Counted from the stretch's first letter, positions 37,671-49,952 are shown. The stretch: DNA of 64,000 nucleotides from Theristus sp. LFF4_11 (GCA_030248135.1 JASANC010004747.1:1-64000); one strand, 5' to 3'. Made by a program: numbers and translations. The notes: generated by a model from the sequence alone, not told the origin.

Positions 37671-38690
37671 GGGGGGGGGTCCAACCTATGGTAACGTGGG
37701 ACCCCCCCCCATGGGGTCCCATGGGGGGGTGCATTTTTTCAAAATTTTCTGTGGGGGGTCCACCCCCCCACCCCCCATGATATTTTTTCGCTCAAATTTT
37801 GAAGGAAAAACGCTAAATTTTGCTGCAAAATCTTTGAAATTACAATGAAGATGGTCAAGTTATCACATATTCAGCTTATATTATGGACTTTATAGACAAA
37901 AAAATCATGATTTTCGAAAAAAATTTTTGGGTGTACGGAAAATTTTGGGGGGGGGTCTCCACCAGACAAAATTTCATGGGGGATGTGGGGGGGTGTCGGC
38001 CAAATTTTCGAGGGGGGGTGCCCGGTTTTGGGGGGGGGGGGTGGCACGGTTAGCAGTCGATTTTGGGCCGTTTTACCGACTGATTTTAGGCTACGACAAC
38101 CAGTACCGTGGGCCCAAAAAAATTTTGGGGGGGGGGGGTATGGTCCCGTGGGGGGGGGGGGGGGTGCCGACCAAAAAGTGAGGGGGGGGGTCCAACCTAT
38201 GGTAACGTGGGACCCCCCCCCCCAGGGGGGTCCCATGGGGGGGGGGCATTTTTTCAAAATTTTCTGTGGGGGGGGGTCCACCCCCCCCACCCCCCCCCAT
38301 GAAATTTTTTCGCTCAAATTTGAAAGGAAAAACGCTAAATTTTGCTGCAAAATCTTTGAAATAACAATGAAGATGGTCAAGTTATCATATATTCAGCTTA
38401 TATTATGGACTTTATAGACAAAAAATCATGATTTTCGAAAAAAAATTTAGGGTGTGCAGAAAATTTTGGGGGGGGGGGTGTCCGCCAGACAAAATTTCAT
38501 GGGGGGGTGGGGGGGGTGTCGGCCAAATTTTCGAGGGGGGGGGGGTACGATGGGGGGGGTGCCCGGTTTTAGGGGGGGGTGGCACGGTGCCACCACCACC
38601 CCCCCCCCCCCCCACCCGGCGGTCTCGGGGGCTCGGGGGGGGGGGTACCCCCCCCACCCCCCCCCCGCCCACGGTACTGACGACAACATC
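37671..38690. repeat. Poly-G/poly-C block with ~517-bp tandem duplication
   Basis: The string GTCCAACCTATGGTAACGTG occurs near 37679 and again near 38189, followed in both cases by the same AATTTTGAAGGAAAAACGCT-type AT-rich unit and a G-run unit with GACAAAATTTCATGG. The second and third G-run units end near 38047 and 38687. A 50-bp fragment of the TAGGGTTGTTAA element (AGCAGTCGATTTTGGGCCG) is embedded at about 38050-38099. Long proline- or glycine-rich frames here are artefacts of the homopolymer runs. Confidence 0.75.
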
Positions 38691-39183
38691 TGCGATGAAG
38701 TTTTTGAGCGTCCCAAAGCTTGGCCTACCATTTCCGATGCAGATAAGGTGACGATTCGCCTCGCAATCTAAATTTGAGCGTCCGAGCTGCTCCGTTTGCA
38801 ATGTCAATCTGCAAGCGTTACGTTGTCTGGTTGCCGTTTTGTATCCTGCCGTCGCGACACATCATCAGAATTGATCGAATTTCAAGCCGGTAAGTGTATT
38901 TTCACTTGGGCTGGGGACAATTAGTGACGTTTTGGGGGTCAAAACACTAGAAGAGGCATGGTAACGGTTTGGAAAAGGGGTAATTGAGGTCACCAAAACA
39001 AAATCTCCAAAGTTCCGCCATACGGGAGTCATTCCGGAGGCGCTTGCATATCATATGTGGTTCTTCGAACTCCCTGATTGATTTAGCACAACTTTGATTT
39101 TTGAATTTTTTTTTTTTAATTTAAAAAAATGACGATTTTTGTTTTTTTTTAACAACCCTACCCTGAGAGGCGGGGTGTCAGGT

Positions 39184-39222
39184 CACAGTTGTTCCAGAGC
39201 CGAGGGGTTGGGGGGGGGCGAA
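39184..39222. mobile_element. Fragment of CATAGTTGTTCC element
   Basis: AGTTGTTCCAGAGCCGAGGG followed by a G run, then unrelated sequence. Only the terminus is present. Confidence 0.6.
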
Positions 39223-39664
39223 AAAGATGGTTTGTTCGAATCGAAGCGTCTCGTCGAGCTGAGTTCAGCTAGACCATTTTCAGAACGATCCAAAAAACTA
39301 TAAGAGCGAAAATCGTGTTTTATTGAATTTTTGTCCATTCCATAGAGGGAAAGTTGCATTTTCAACAGTAAAACAGGCAGTACCGATTCGATTACCGAAT
39401 TTTCATTTTTTTTAATTTAAAAAACAATCCAAATTTTAAGAAAACGAAAAAAATATGAATTTTTTTCAAAGCCTCTAACCCTACCAGCGCGGAGCGCCCG
39501 CGCCGCCAGCCCCTCCTAGAACAGCCTGGTGTGGTTGTGTCTTTTTGCAGTTCCTTGTTCCTAGGGCTAAGAATCTACGGCCGTACAGCGTTTGGGCTGA
39601 ACGTTAAAGTCGACTTTGTTGGGCTTGTCACATGCGTCCATCTCGCTTGGCAAAAAAATTGAAA

Positions 39665-42600
39665 ATGAGCACCAGTGAAACCGACAGCAACATCAACAAC
39701 AACAACAGGGAGCATCGAGCAAAGTCGTTGGTTGTGCATTACAACGGTAAGAAATACGACGTCGCTCCATTCTTGGACAGACATCCTGGCGGCGCAAACG
39801 TGCTGCTCGCTGCACAGGTGCGTTTGGCGTTTGAGGTTTCATTAGATCAGATCCGAAAACTATAAATGCAATCAACATGTTTAATTGAACAGCTTGTTAC
39901 TTACTGATTGCAGAACGAGGATATCGATGGGTATATTCATGGTGAAAAGTCGATCAACGGCCAACTGCACGAGCACAGCAAGAACGCGCAGTCGATATTG
40001 AGAAAGTATGAAATCAAAGCGCACTGCAATCAAAACGTCGACGTTAGTGTTCACTTCTAGTTGTTGCAAGATTTCGAAGAAAAATGGGGAATTATGGTTT
40101 CGCAAAACTCGCGTCTACGGTCAAAATGTTTTGTTCAAACTTTGCAGTTAGCTTCGTCTGAGTCTGTAGTGTGTGTAGTGTTGGATTTATCAGTTTCGAT
40201 TTTTTTAATTTTGCCGCAGCTTGCATGATCTGTGGCTCATCAATTATTTCTCATGACAAAAGGCTTGCGAAGCCTTAGAACACCTAGAACTCAAGACAAC
40301 ACCTTCTGTTGCTCTGTAGATTTTTCCTAGGCTTCGCAAGCCTTTATCATGAGAAATAAGGTTGGGAATAATAATGTGCGTTTTAAGAGTTCAGGTTCAA
40401 CAAGCACCGCAGCGTGCAACGTTTAAACAAAAAAAAATTGACTGTAAACGCGAGTTTCGCAAAACAATGATTATTTAACAGTTCAGAAAAACGGTTTGTT
40501 GTGGTTATCGGTTTGCTGGTTCTGTGCAGGAGGACGGCATCGACTTTGAGCGTGCCATGTTGTGGCAAGTCGGTGCACTTGGTGATCGCTATTGGTCGTG
40601 GATTCACGAGCCGGTCGACGTTGAAATGCGTTTGTTCGAGTCAAACTTGTTGGAATTGTTGACGCGCAACAAATGGTACATGATTCCACTGATCTGGCTG
40701 CCTCTGGTTGCCGTACTCTTCACCACTGGGTACCACTCCATGTGCCAATCGTTTACGCGTGCGTTCGTTTACCGACTGATGTTTATCGTTTTTTTGCCAT
40801 GCATTTTCTAACCGCGATTTTTAGAGGTTGATCTGATGGGTCACTTTGCCCTACATCTAGAATTTTACTGAGATTTACTAAAAAAACTCGTGGGTATTGT
40901 GGTGTTGCATTCGATTACAATGAGCAACCCTGTGCAGCATGTTCAGCAGGCAGCGCACTGGTGGTGTCGGTGGTGTTGTTTGTGGTTGGCGTGTTTGCGT
41001 GGACACTGCTCGAGTACGTGCTGCACAGATTCGTGTTCCACTGGCGGCCGAACACACAGTCGCCGCGGCAGATTGTGCTCCACTTCATTCTTCATGGCAT
41101 CCATCACAAGGTTCGTTGTTTCTTGCTACTTTCTCTGGCGGATCCGACTCACCGAACGATATGTTCCATTTTGTGAGAAACGTCTCAGGCGCTCTATTTG
41201 TATCCTTCTCACTCTTTCACAATCAGTAAACGAAAGCGTTTGTGTTCACGGTGTGTCTCAACGTGCACAGTCATCGTTCATTTTTTTGTGATGATGATAG
41301 TTGTTCAAAGCGAAAATTGAACAATGACGAAATGTAATATGGAGTGGTGGCGACATGACGTGCGAAACAAACTGTGTCTGGTGTGTGTAAATGTTCGTTA
41401 TCAAATAGAGAAAAACACGCCCAAGTATATATATTTGCTATTATTTGTTCGTTGTTGCCGGACCACGCCACGAGCACGCAGAGCGCGTTTGTGCTCAAAA
41501 GGCACTAACATCAGGAAAAGTGTGCAAGCGACGCGACGTGCTGTGCACACATCTGTGTTGTGCGTCGTATGTTTGCGCTTGTCACATGGCAACCAACATG
41601 TGCACGCTTTGTCAGTTGGTTGCTAGCGCGCGCAAAACCGTCTGTAAAAATATATTTTTCAATGATGCTTGTCATAAATCCACTTGCTTGACAGGGACGC
41701 TGATTGACGTGAGATTTCGTTACGCTTACCACTTACAATGTATTTAGTGCTTTGCAACATGCTGAAATCGGCTGCTCATGCGTGTGTATGTGCAATTTTT
41801 ACATTTCAGGCAGACATTCCAAACTTTCAGCAATTGTTTGTTGGCTATTATAGCTGTTTTTGAAGAGGGGATAATCTAGAACAATGAAAACAAAATTTTT
41901 AAATTGAAAACAGTTGAAACCAGCTGGGTGCGCAGTGCAGCACCACAATATGAAGGACATAATGATAGAGGCAGGCGATGATGACCAGTTTAGTTTTTGT
42001 TTCGCACGTTGCAATGCGTGTGTTGTTTGTTGCATTGCAGAAAGCGGATAACACAATTACGGGGTGTCGGGGTCATCCAGAAAAAACGTCAAGGAATTAA
42101 ACAGATTGTTTTAACCAATCAAGTCAGTAGTTGAAATTGATGAAAATTCGTGTTTTTTAATCATCCTGTGTAATGCAGTTGTAAATTTCGTGTGCATCGC
42201 GTCATTCACGCTGGTGCTAGTGGGGTAGGCTTGGTAACGGGAAGAAACGCGGTTTTTTTTCTCGAGACAAATTTTGTTATTTGAAAAAAAACGTGTTTTT
42301 TCATGTTTCTTTCGTTTTTTTAAGTTTTCAAAAAATTCAGTGCGACGTTTTTTGTTCTAGTTTTGAAAGATGTCAATGTTTCGGGAGAAGGAAATGGACT
42401 GCGACCACGCCCAACTTGCAAAGCTATGGTGAATCTTCTTTATCTCATCTTGACCATGCGTTCGTATTCCGTTTGTGCCTTGTGCATCAATTTTTTTCTG
42501 TGACGATTTGTTTTCGCTTTCAAAGTCAAAATGAGCAGATGTGATTGTTTCGTTCATTACAAGCTCTCCAATTTTTAGTACCAGTTTTCTTATTTTTTTC

Positions 42601-45600
42601 CGGTTTTTTCGGGAAAAATTCGGAAAAACCGAATTGATTCCCTGGGTGTAAAAATACAGCGGTTTTTGTCAACCCCAGGTGCTGGTGCATCATACAATGA
42701 ATATCAAAATGTAATTTAATGCTTGTTTTTCTTTGCTCAGCTGGATTTCGTTACAACACGACTGAACTGTTTATTTATTTTGAGCCGGCCAATCTGGGGT
42801 ATGCTGACTGCGTATCACTTTATATTCTATTCGGAATGTACACGCACTGCGAACCTGTTTTTAGGTCAGAATTTCAGCCGTTTTGATTTCAAAGCTTCAT
42901 CAAACGTACAGAGCACAGTAAAGGCCCGTTAATAGCCGTCCGCATTTCCATCGGCACGCACTTTTTTCCTACTGGTGCTGTTGTGAAGAAAAATGAAGTC
43001 TGAGTCGATGCCGCTGTGATCGGCGTTGCTTTCTTTATTCATTCATCAAACTTTATTCGAGATCTGCTGCACAAACATAACGAAGCACAAAGACCAACCA
43101 CCAATCTAAAAAAACGAACAGAAAATATGGCGTGCGTTCGATTGCGGCCCATTAGATAGCGGCCGAAGCATTGCGGCCGAAGCATTGCGGCCTGAAGGAT
43201 TGCGGCCTGAAGGATTGCGGCCTAGGACGATTGCGGCCTGAAGGATTGCGGCCTGGACGATTGCGGCCTGAAGGATTGCGGCCTGGGACGATTGCGGCCC
43301 GGGACGATTGCGGCCCGGGACGATTGCGGCCCGGGACGATTGCGGCCTGGGACGATTGCGGCCCGCGAAATTTTAAAGCGTTGTCATTGTCTTTGTCGCA
43401 CGCAACTGGTTATGTTATTCTCGCACACGAGTTTTCAATATTTTTTTTCAAAAAAGTTGTTTTTTGTTTATTGATTAGTAATTATGTTTTTCTTAGAACC
43501 CCAAATCGAAATCTTCCATGCTCAACTTTCCTTGTCGCCGAGCAGAGCTATATTTCATCTGAGCCTTTTTTGTTTAATTGGTTATTAAAGTTTTAAACTA
43601 CCAATTAATTACTTAAAATTAAACCAACAAAAAATTCCCATTAAAATTTAAAAAAAACTGTACTTTCTTAGGAAAATATCTAGATATCTCAAAATCTTTT
43701 TTTGTCTCGAGTCCTCAGGCAGAGACCTCACCTAGGGTTGTTGAAAAAAAAACAAAAATCGTCATTTTTTTTTAATTGAAAAAAATTCAGAAATTAAAGT
43801 TGTGCTGAATCAACCAGGGAGTTCGAAGAACCACATTTGATGTGCAAGCGCCTCCCGAATGACTCCCGAAAACTTTTCAGATTTTGTTTAGGTGACCTCA
43901 TTTACCCCTTTTCCAAATCGTTACCATGCCTCTTGTGTTTTGACCCCCAGAACGCCACTAATTGTCTCCAGCTCAAGTGAAGACACACATACCGGGTTGA
44001 AATTCGATCAATTCTGATGATGGCGCGACGACAGGACACGAAACAGCAACCAGACAACGTGGCGCTTGCAAACTGAGCAGCTCGGACGCTCAGAAATCAG
44101 ATTGCAAGGTGAATTGTCACCTTATCTGCATCGGAAATGGTAAGCCAACCTTTGGGACGCTCAAAAACTTCATCGCAGTTGTTGTTGAAGCCTGAAATCA
44201 GTCGGTAAAACGGTCCAAAATCGACTACTGACGGTTTTACGAGGTAATATCAAAAAAAAAATTGATGAACTTTCAAATTGCGCCAAAATTAAGGTTTTCA
44301 GAGCATATTAGAGGAAAAATTTCGAATTTTTTAATCGGCATTTTTTAATCACATAAAAAATTTCGATTTTTGTTTAACAACCTTAACCCCACCCACAGCA
44401 TTTGTTTCAAATCAAACCTCCAGAATCTTGGATTTTCAAACATAGGGATTCGGACAACAAACAACAACAATTCATTTCAATTCAATTCCATTTCAGTTCA
44501 ATTTCCATTCAATTCAATTTATTTTATTGCTAACAGCGGCGCAAATATTGGCGCAAATATCAACGATCGATTCGACGCAAACCCAGCAGACACGACGACG
44601 ACGATGGCTTAAACCATTGTTGTTCCAGAGCAGGGGTGTTGGGGGGGGGCGATATAGATGGCTGGAGCAAATTTTCTAGACAGATAGAAATTGACCTGGA
44701 AAGGTGACAAAGCATGAAAACTTTGCGGGCCGCAATCGTCCCAGGCCGCAATCGTCCCGGGCCGCAATCGTCCCGGGCCGCAATCGTCCAGGCCGCAATT
44801 GTCCCAGGCCGCTATCGTTCAGGCCGCTATCGTCCAGGCCGCTATCGTCCAGGCCGCTATGCGTCGGCCGCAATCGTCCAGGCCGCAATCCTTCAGGCCG
44901 CTACGCTTCGGCCGCAATCGTCCAGGCCGCAATCTCTTGGGCCGCAAAAGTACATTTGCCGAAAATATACACCTGAGAAAACAAACTTGCATTTTGTCGA
45001 AATTGTATTTTTGTTTGCAAATCAAACTAACAACCAGAATAACAAAAAAATTCACGACAAAAAACATGACAATTTGGTACATTAGTACACAAGACACACT
45101 CAGAAAGCGCTCACACCAAAGCTTGGTGCATTGGTGCCCGATTCAGTGAATCAAAAAAGTTATGTGACCCGCTGATGCGTCGACCGCCAACGCTATTGCT
45201 GCTCAAGCCAATCTTGTTGTATTTTGAACAGCGGCACCGGTGGTCGTGGATGGGGTGAGCACAAAATACGCAAACCAGCAGTTCGACAAAATGCAAAAAA
45301 TATCACAATAAACAACAGTCACATATCACAGTGAGCGGCATCGGCCAAAGTTTTATTTCACTTCACCACAGCAACAATAAATACAATTCATCTTACGCGA
45401 TTCAATGCAAGATCAATGAGAAAAGCATAGAAAGCTCATTTAAAAATTTAAAATTTGAGATTGACGCACGGCTTTTTGGGGCAAAACCTACAATACAACG
45501 TCACGTCATCGTTTATGCGTCCGTGTCTCGCTGTACGACATACGTAGACATGCATCGACGTCCGGACGGCTAAAAGCTTTCATGCAAACATCGAACTCTT

Positions 45601-47280
45601 AAGTTCCTTGGTTCCGTCTTCTGTGCGTACTTTTTCGATGCTTTTAAAATGCTTCTTCGATGTGTTCGGTGGCGAAACATCGAAAAATTTGCCGGCAAGT
45701 GCGAAATCGAGTTTAAGAATTAGATAAATGAAAAGAAAGTTGGATTTTATCGCATGGTGCATGCGATTGAGAAAAATTGAATGAAAGCTGATGTTGCAGA
45801 CTTAATAATACACGCACCACACACTCACATTCAATGAACTTGAATCTCGCAGTTCACTTGCGCGTTCTAGCGACTTGAATGCTTTGTTTTGACGAGAATT
45901 CCGACACAATTCATGGCAACAAAGCACGGCTGGTGGTGAAAAATGTGGTGAATGAAAAGAATGAAAAGTTCAGCGTTGAAGACTGATGTGACTGTGTTAA
46001 ACGCGTGCGTGTTGACGTTGCAGACGCCCATGGACGCCGACCGGCTGGTGTTTCCGCCGTCGCTCGCGTTGCTCGGTGTGGTTGCGTTCTACATTTTGTA
46101 CGGCAGTTTGCTGCCATGGGCGGTCGCTGGCACGTTCGCCGGTGGCCAACTCTGTGGCTACGTCATCTATGACGTCACTCACTACTACCTGCACCACGGC
46201 ACGCCTCCCGTCAACAGTTGGTATCACACGCAAAAGACCTACCATTATGCGCATCACTTCAAACAGCCCGACCTAGGTTGGTGTTAATTGGAGCTACATT
46301 AAGTAATAACGATCGATCAGACATACTTAGTACTTAGTTCGATCGGACCTTTGAATTCAGGAATCATAGGGTGGGAAGGAACAGTGAGTTAAGTAGTTGG
46401 TGAGCAACATGCAGTGCAAAAAACTTTACCCCATGAAAAAGGGCTTGACTCAGAATTTGGATGCAGTCCAACTCCATAACATAACCAACTAGCTGATTGG
46501 TTAATGCATATATTCTGTGCATGAATTGCTGTGGAGGCGGAATTTGGTTTGCACAGAAAGCATGCATACCGTAATCCCGACCAATCAGCTAGTTGCATAT
46601 GTTATGGAGTTAGACTGCAGGTTATGGGAACTGGAGTTATTTCTTTACAAGCAAAATCTGGAGCCAGTTTCATAAAACTTAAGAGTCCAACAGAGCTACA
46701 CCACTGTGCCTTTGAATGAAATCATGAAACATCTTTTAACATCACTATTCCGTTTTTTCACGTAATGTCTGCTGTTCATCGTAATTCGCCAATGTCTGCT
46801 CTTCAACGTCAAGTTAGGAAATTGAAATGTCAAAAAAATGAAAAGGTCTTATGATTTTATTCGGGAGCTCAGTTGTATCGCGTAGCACCATTGACTGCTA
46901 ACCCTTTATAAAACTGGCCTCTGATGTAAAATCAAAAAGTAATAATAACAAGTTACCCTACCAATCGGTTTTTTATTTAAAAGATGGTTTGTTGATTTTC
47001 AATCAGATTGGCAACGCATCTTTCAGTTCCTCAACCTAATCCTAAGCCAAGTCTTTTTTGATAAATTTAAAATATTTTTGCACGTTTTTCCTGTGTTAAA
47101 GAAGAGGAGGAGTTGGAGAGGAATACATCGTACATATGCAGCTGATTCAATGTTGATTCATGGTTTCGCAAACTGAACGATCGAATGTAATAGACGTGAA
47201 TGTCTTCCGGTGTTTCAGGTTACGGCATTTCCACATTGTTCTGGGATCACGTGTTTCACACTTACGGCGTAACTCACTGA
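39665..47280 (+). CDS. FA2H: Fatty acid 2-hydroxylase (cytochrome b5 plus hydroxylase domain)
   Basis: FA2H hydroxylates the 2-position of fatty acids that enter ceramides and complex sphingolipids; it is an ER membrane di-iron enzyme. Exons: 39665-39817 (cytochrome b5 start, heme-site FLDRHPGGANVLL); 39914-40042 (DIDGYIHG, second heme His in HEHSKNAQSIL); 40530 to about 40735 (LLWQVGALGDRYWSWIHEPV, WYMIPLIWLPLV helix); about 40950-41110 (VFAWTLLEYVLHRFVFHW, HGIHHK); 46024-46276 (RLVFPPSLALL, YDVTHYYLHHG, YHYAHHFKQPD); 47219-47280 (GYGISTLFWDHVFHTYG, stop). The histidine clusters HRFVFH, HGIHHK, HYYLHH and HYAHH supply the di-iron ligands and all are present. ATG 39665 (MSTSETD) is preferred; an in-frame ATG at 39632 adds 11 residues. 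Intron 4 is 4.9 kb and full of transposons. Confidence 0.95.
40244..40360. mobile_element. Short palindromic MITE in FA2H intron 2
   Basis: TTATTTCTCATGACAAAAGG CTTGCGAAGCC at the left and GGCTTCGCAAG CCTTTATCATGAGAAATAA at the right are inverted repeats of about 30 bp. The whole is about 117 bp. Non-coding. Confidence 0.7.
42221..42677 (+). mobile_element. hAT-like element, TAGGGTTGGCA family, diverged
   Basis: TGGGGTAGGCTTGG at the left and GTCAACCCCA at the right, with flanks GGTGCTAG (42213-42220) and GGTGCTGG (42678-42685) matching at seven of eight positions. The 457-bp body has the AAAAACGTGTTTTTTCATG motif of the family. It is older than the copies with perfect duplications. It sits in FA2H intron 4. 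Confidence 0.7.
43733..44385 (-). mobile_element. TAGGGTTGTTAA element inside the minisatellite foldback
   Basis: TAGGGTTGTTGAAA at the left and TTTAACAACCTTA at the right, with flanks ACCTCACC (43725-43732) and ACCCCACC (44386-44393) agreeing at seven of eight positions. It is 653 bp, in the same sense as the 12464 copy, with more substitutions. Confidence 0.8.
44626..44700. mobile_element. Fragment of CATAGTTGTTCC element
   Basis: TTGTTGTTCCAGAGCAGGG, a G run and GATATAGATGGCTGGAGC match the left end of the G-rich family. Similarity ends at the minisatellite arm. Confidence 0.6.
46462..46620. mobile_element. Palindromic MITE (CAGCTGATTGG family), copy 1
   Basis: TGCAGTCCAACTCCATAACATA and its near-complement TATGTTATGGAGTTAGACTGCA bound a 159-bp element. 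Its core has CTAGCTGATTGGTTAATGCA, TTGCTGTGGAGGCGG and GCACAGAAAGCATGCAT. Three relatives lie at 50921, 55868 and 57545. It is in the last FA2H intron. Confidence 0.75.
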
Positions 47281-49950
47281 TAAACACGCAAGCCCCAACC
47301 TCTGTGCCACTCTTTCCTGTATGAACCACGTTTGTCTTTGCTTTTTTCTGGTCATTCACGCTAAAAACTTGTCTGTTTCAACGTCGATTTTTATTTGCAA
47401 TTCGATAGGTATCGCTTTTTTTTAAATGCAAACGGCAAAAGGTTTTATGTATGTACAATTGAGAAACGTTCAAGAAGTGTCCAAAGGGACGCATCGCCTT
47501 GCAACAAATCGGTGTCTACCGTAAAGTCTTGCATATAAGGTCTCCTTATATAAATTTGAAAATCAAAAATTTCTGAAAAGTGGAATTTTGTGTGACAGCC
47601 TTATAAGTAGGAGGAGGCCTTATAAAGCGAAGATTAGGAAGTCCAAGCCTTATAAACGGGGTGGGATTTCGACCAAGTCAAAATTTTGAATTTTTTGGTT
47701 TCCCGCCGTGTGACACTCCGCCCACTTTTGGGTGGGGGTCTTATATAAGTGGGAGGAACCTTATACGCAAGACTTTACGGTATTTGTTTTTTTGTTTCGT
47801 TTCATGTAACATTTTCTGCTCAGCAATTTTTAAAACTTGATCCATTCGTTTCCCAAGTGTAACCTGACTATGACGAAACATCTCGGGGTATTTCACTGTC
47901 TCTGTTTGGGTTAATTTGCATAATTGGCAAATTACGCTTTCAGTTTCAGATGCATAATGTCTGGTCATTGATACACTCCTTCTATTTTAATGTCGTTTCT
48001 TCTCCGAATTTATGGACAACAATGACCTGCTTTTGTATGAAAAATTCTATCGCTAAAGTTCTTTATATTTCTGGTTGTTCGCCTTGTTTGCTGCGCTAAG
48101 TTTTGTGATTGCTGCTGGTGTTAACTCCTTTACGGTTGATTGAAAGGGCATGTTGATGAACTAGTTGTGTATGGCAAGTAGAGTTTTTTGAAGTGCAGTC
48201 TGGTATTCTCTTCGTGAATTCCATTTTCTTGCTTTGTCCATTTGTGTTCTCATTTTTATTGTGCTACTGCTAGTCACCATTAATGTTATTCAAGGATTTA
48301 CTGTGTTATGGCGCCCGCGATCATATTCACAAATGACTATGTTGTAAGAAGTGCCACTATGTTTTTGAAAAAAATGTGATGGGAACGGCAACGATGTCAC
48401 AGGGTTCAGCTTTGTTGAAGCTCACCGGCTTTTAAATTTGGCATAAACTTTGTAATTTTTTTCAAAGGCGGTTAAGTCTGATCGTCATCACGCATTTTTA
48501 CAACCCAGACTGAGTCGACTCAGAATGACCACGTTGCTGTGTAAGTTATGTTTAGTGCTTCACCTTTGATGCTTTTGTAACACAAAAAAATTGGTTGTGT
48601 TTGTTGTTGTTCCGTAAGTAGAATTGCTTTTTTTCATTTTTCAAAGGCGGATGTTACAAGTGGTAATTATTTTCACATTTTCAAATTTATCCATACTGTG
48701 CTGACTTGTGTGAACACCAAGAGCCTCCCAGTTGTGTTTCGTTGATTTTGCTAGTCGGCAAGTCGTTGTGCCACAAAAACAAGTAACAAAATGTACAAAT
48801 AGTTATTTAGGAGCTTTTGTGAGCGTTCATGCTTTATTGTGCACTGTTGTACGCAACAGGAAAAATTTTTGCTGTGTGTCATTTTGACTTATCAACGTAC
48901 CAAACACACGGAGTTAAACTTGTTTGTGTGACCCCGACTGATTGATTATTTATTGGCTGAAACATTCCTTTTCTGAAACAAATCAAACTGATTTTGAGAC
49001 AACATTACAAATATCAAATTACTGAAAAGGTAAAGGTCAGGAGTCAATTGCAGTTTGTATTGTCGCTGAAATAGTCGAACATGGTATTTACATGGTTTGT
49101 AAATGGTTTGTGCTCATTTCATCTTGAGACGTTCTTCTCTACCGATCCATGTCTGGTATTCGCGCTCACATGTAATTAACTCATGGCGCACAATAATGCT
49201 CTTTCGTTTCTTCAAATTGATAAAAATCAAATTACCTTACCTATTCTGGAATTGTGAGATTGTTGCTCTATATTTATCACAACACCGTAAGTAATTTTGT
49301 AATGAGTAATGTTATTGTACGTGTTTGCACCGTCTCTTTTAAAGCAATCAAATTTTTAAACTTATCGACACTCATTTGCTTGCCAAAATCAAGCGCGTTT
49401 CGTCAGTAGACTGGAGTTTTTAGTGCTGATTGTTACCGAATCAGGTTCAACAAAAGAGAATTTTGAAGTGGATTCTTTTGTGGATTTTCAAATTTCTGAG
49501 CGTTCATATCGGCAAACAAGTTGCTCTTCGGCATCCCCTAAAACCCGCGTTTCCTATCACATAACTCACTGGTGATCCCAAGAAACGTCCAGAAATCGAA
49601 AAACCGGTGTAGACAACTGATTTTTTTTGATTTGATTTGATTCAAGCAACCAATGACTAATAAGCCAATACTAAAAAAAGTCCAGTCCGACAGTCCGACC
49701 ATATTTTTTGGCAAAAAATGTGTGTCAGCTTTTGCTTATCAAATTGCATACGTGGCACTATTCAGTTTATGCTTTTAAAAACTCTGTTTTATACAGTTCT
49801 GTTTTGTACTTCTAATTTGTTCTACGCCCAGGTGTATTCATGCTTGCAAAAGTTTCATTTTGCACAGGTCCAAATGAATTGTCGTGTAAAATTTTTGGCA
49901 TCAGGTTTAAAAATGTGAAGACCTGAAGGAAGGGTGCATCACTCGCACAC
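47281..49950. other. Intergenic, no supported gene
   Basis: AT-rich region with only short, motif-free frames. One MITE is present at 47517. Confidence 0.5.
47517..47782. mobile_element. MITE with TACCGTAAAGTC ends
   Basis: TACCGTAAAGTCTTGCATATAAGG at the left is mirrored by CCTTATACGCAAGACTTTACGGTA at the right, 266 bp in all including the TA ends. Several CCTTATA motifs lie inside. Non-coding. Confidence 0.8.
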
Positions 49951-49952
49951 TA

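Larger units (their letters stand above)
36661..39164 (+). mobile_element. TAGGGTTGTTAA element split by a poly-G insertion
   Basis: The left part 36661-36898 and the right part 38688-39164 together reconstruct one element of the 10829 type. The breakpoint falls in CGACAACATCTGCGA, which is present on both sides (about 36884-36898 and 38690-38704), a 15-bp direct repeat. Between the parts lie about 1.8 kb of G/C-run sequence and the G-rich hAT-like element at 37196. No matching 8-bp duplication surrounds the composite. Confidence 0.7.
43139..44947. mobile_element. Foldback element with minisatellite arms (ATTGCGGCC repeats)
   Basis: The left arm (43141-43372) is an array of about 15 units of 12-16 bp built on ATTGCGGCC with TGAAGG or TGGGACG spacers. 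The right arm (44728-44947) is the reverse complement (GGCCGCAATCGTCC units). Outer ends TTGCGGCCCATTAGAT and the complement of ATCTCTTGGGCCGCAA match, and so do the inner junctions (GCCCGCGAAATTTTAAAGC against GAAAACTTTGCGGGC). The arms therefore form an inverted pair about 1.8 kb apart. The core contains a TAGGGTTGTTAA element and a fragment of the CATAGTTGTTCC family. This resembles Drosophila FB-type foldback elements; no target duplication was found. Confidence 0.75.

Noticed and set aside
36800..38810. Many long proline- or glycine-rich open frames on both strands
   Set aside because: They are translations of G/C homopolymer runs in transposon-derived sequence, with overlapping frames on both strands and no domain similarity.
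43171..43596. Repeat protein with LRPEGLRPG units
   Set aside because: It is the ATTGCGGCC minisatellite arm read as protein. The reverse arm at 44700-44890 gives the same artefact on the other strand.
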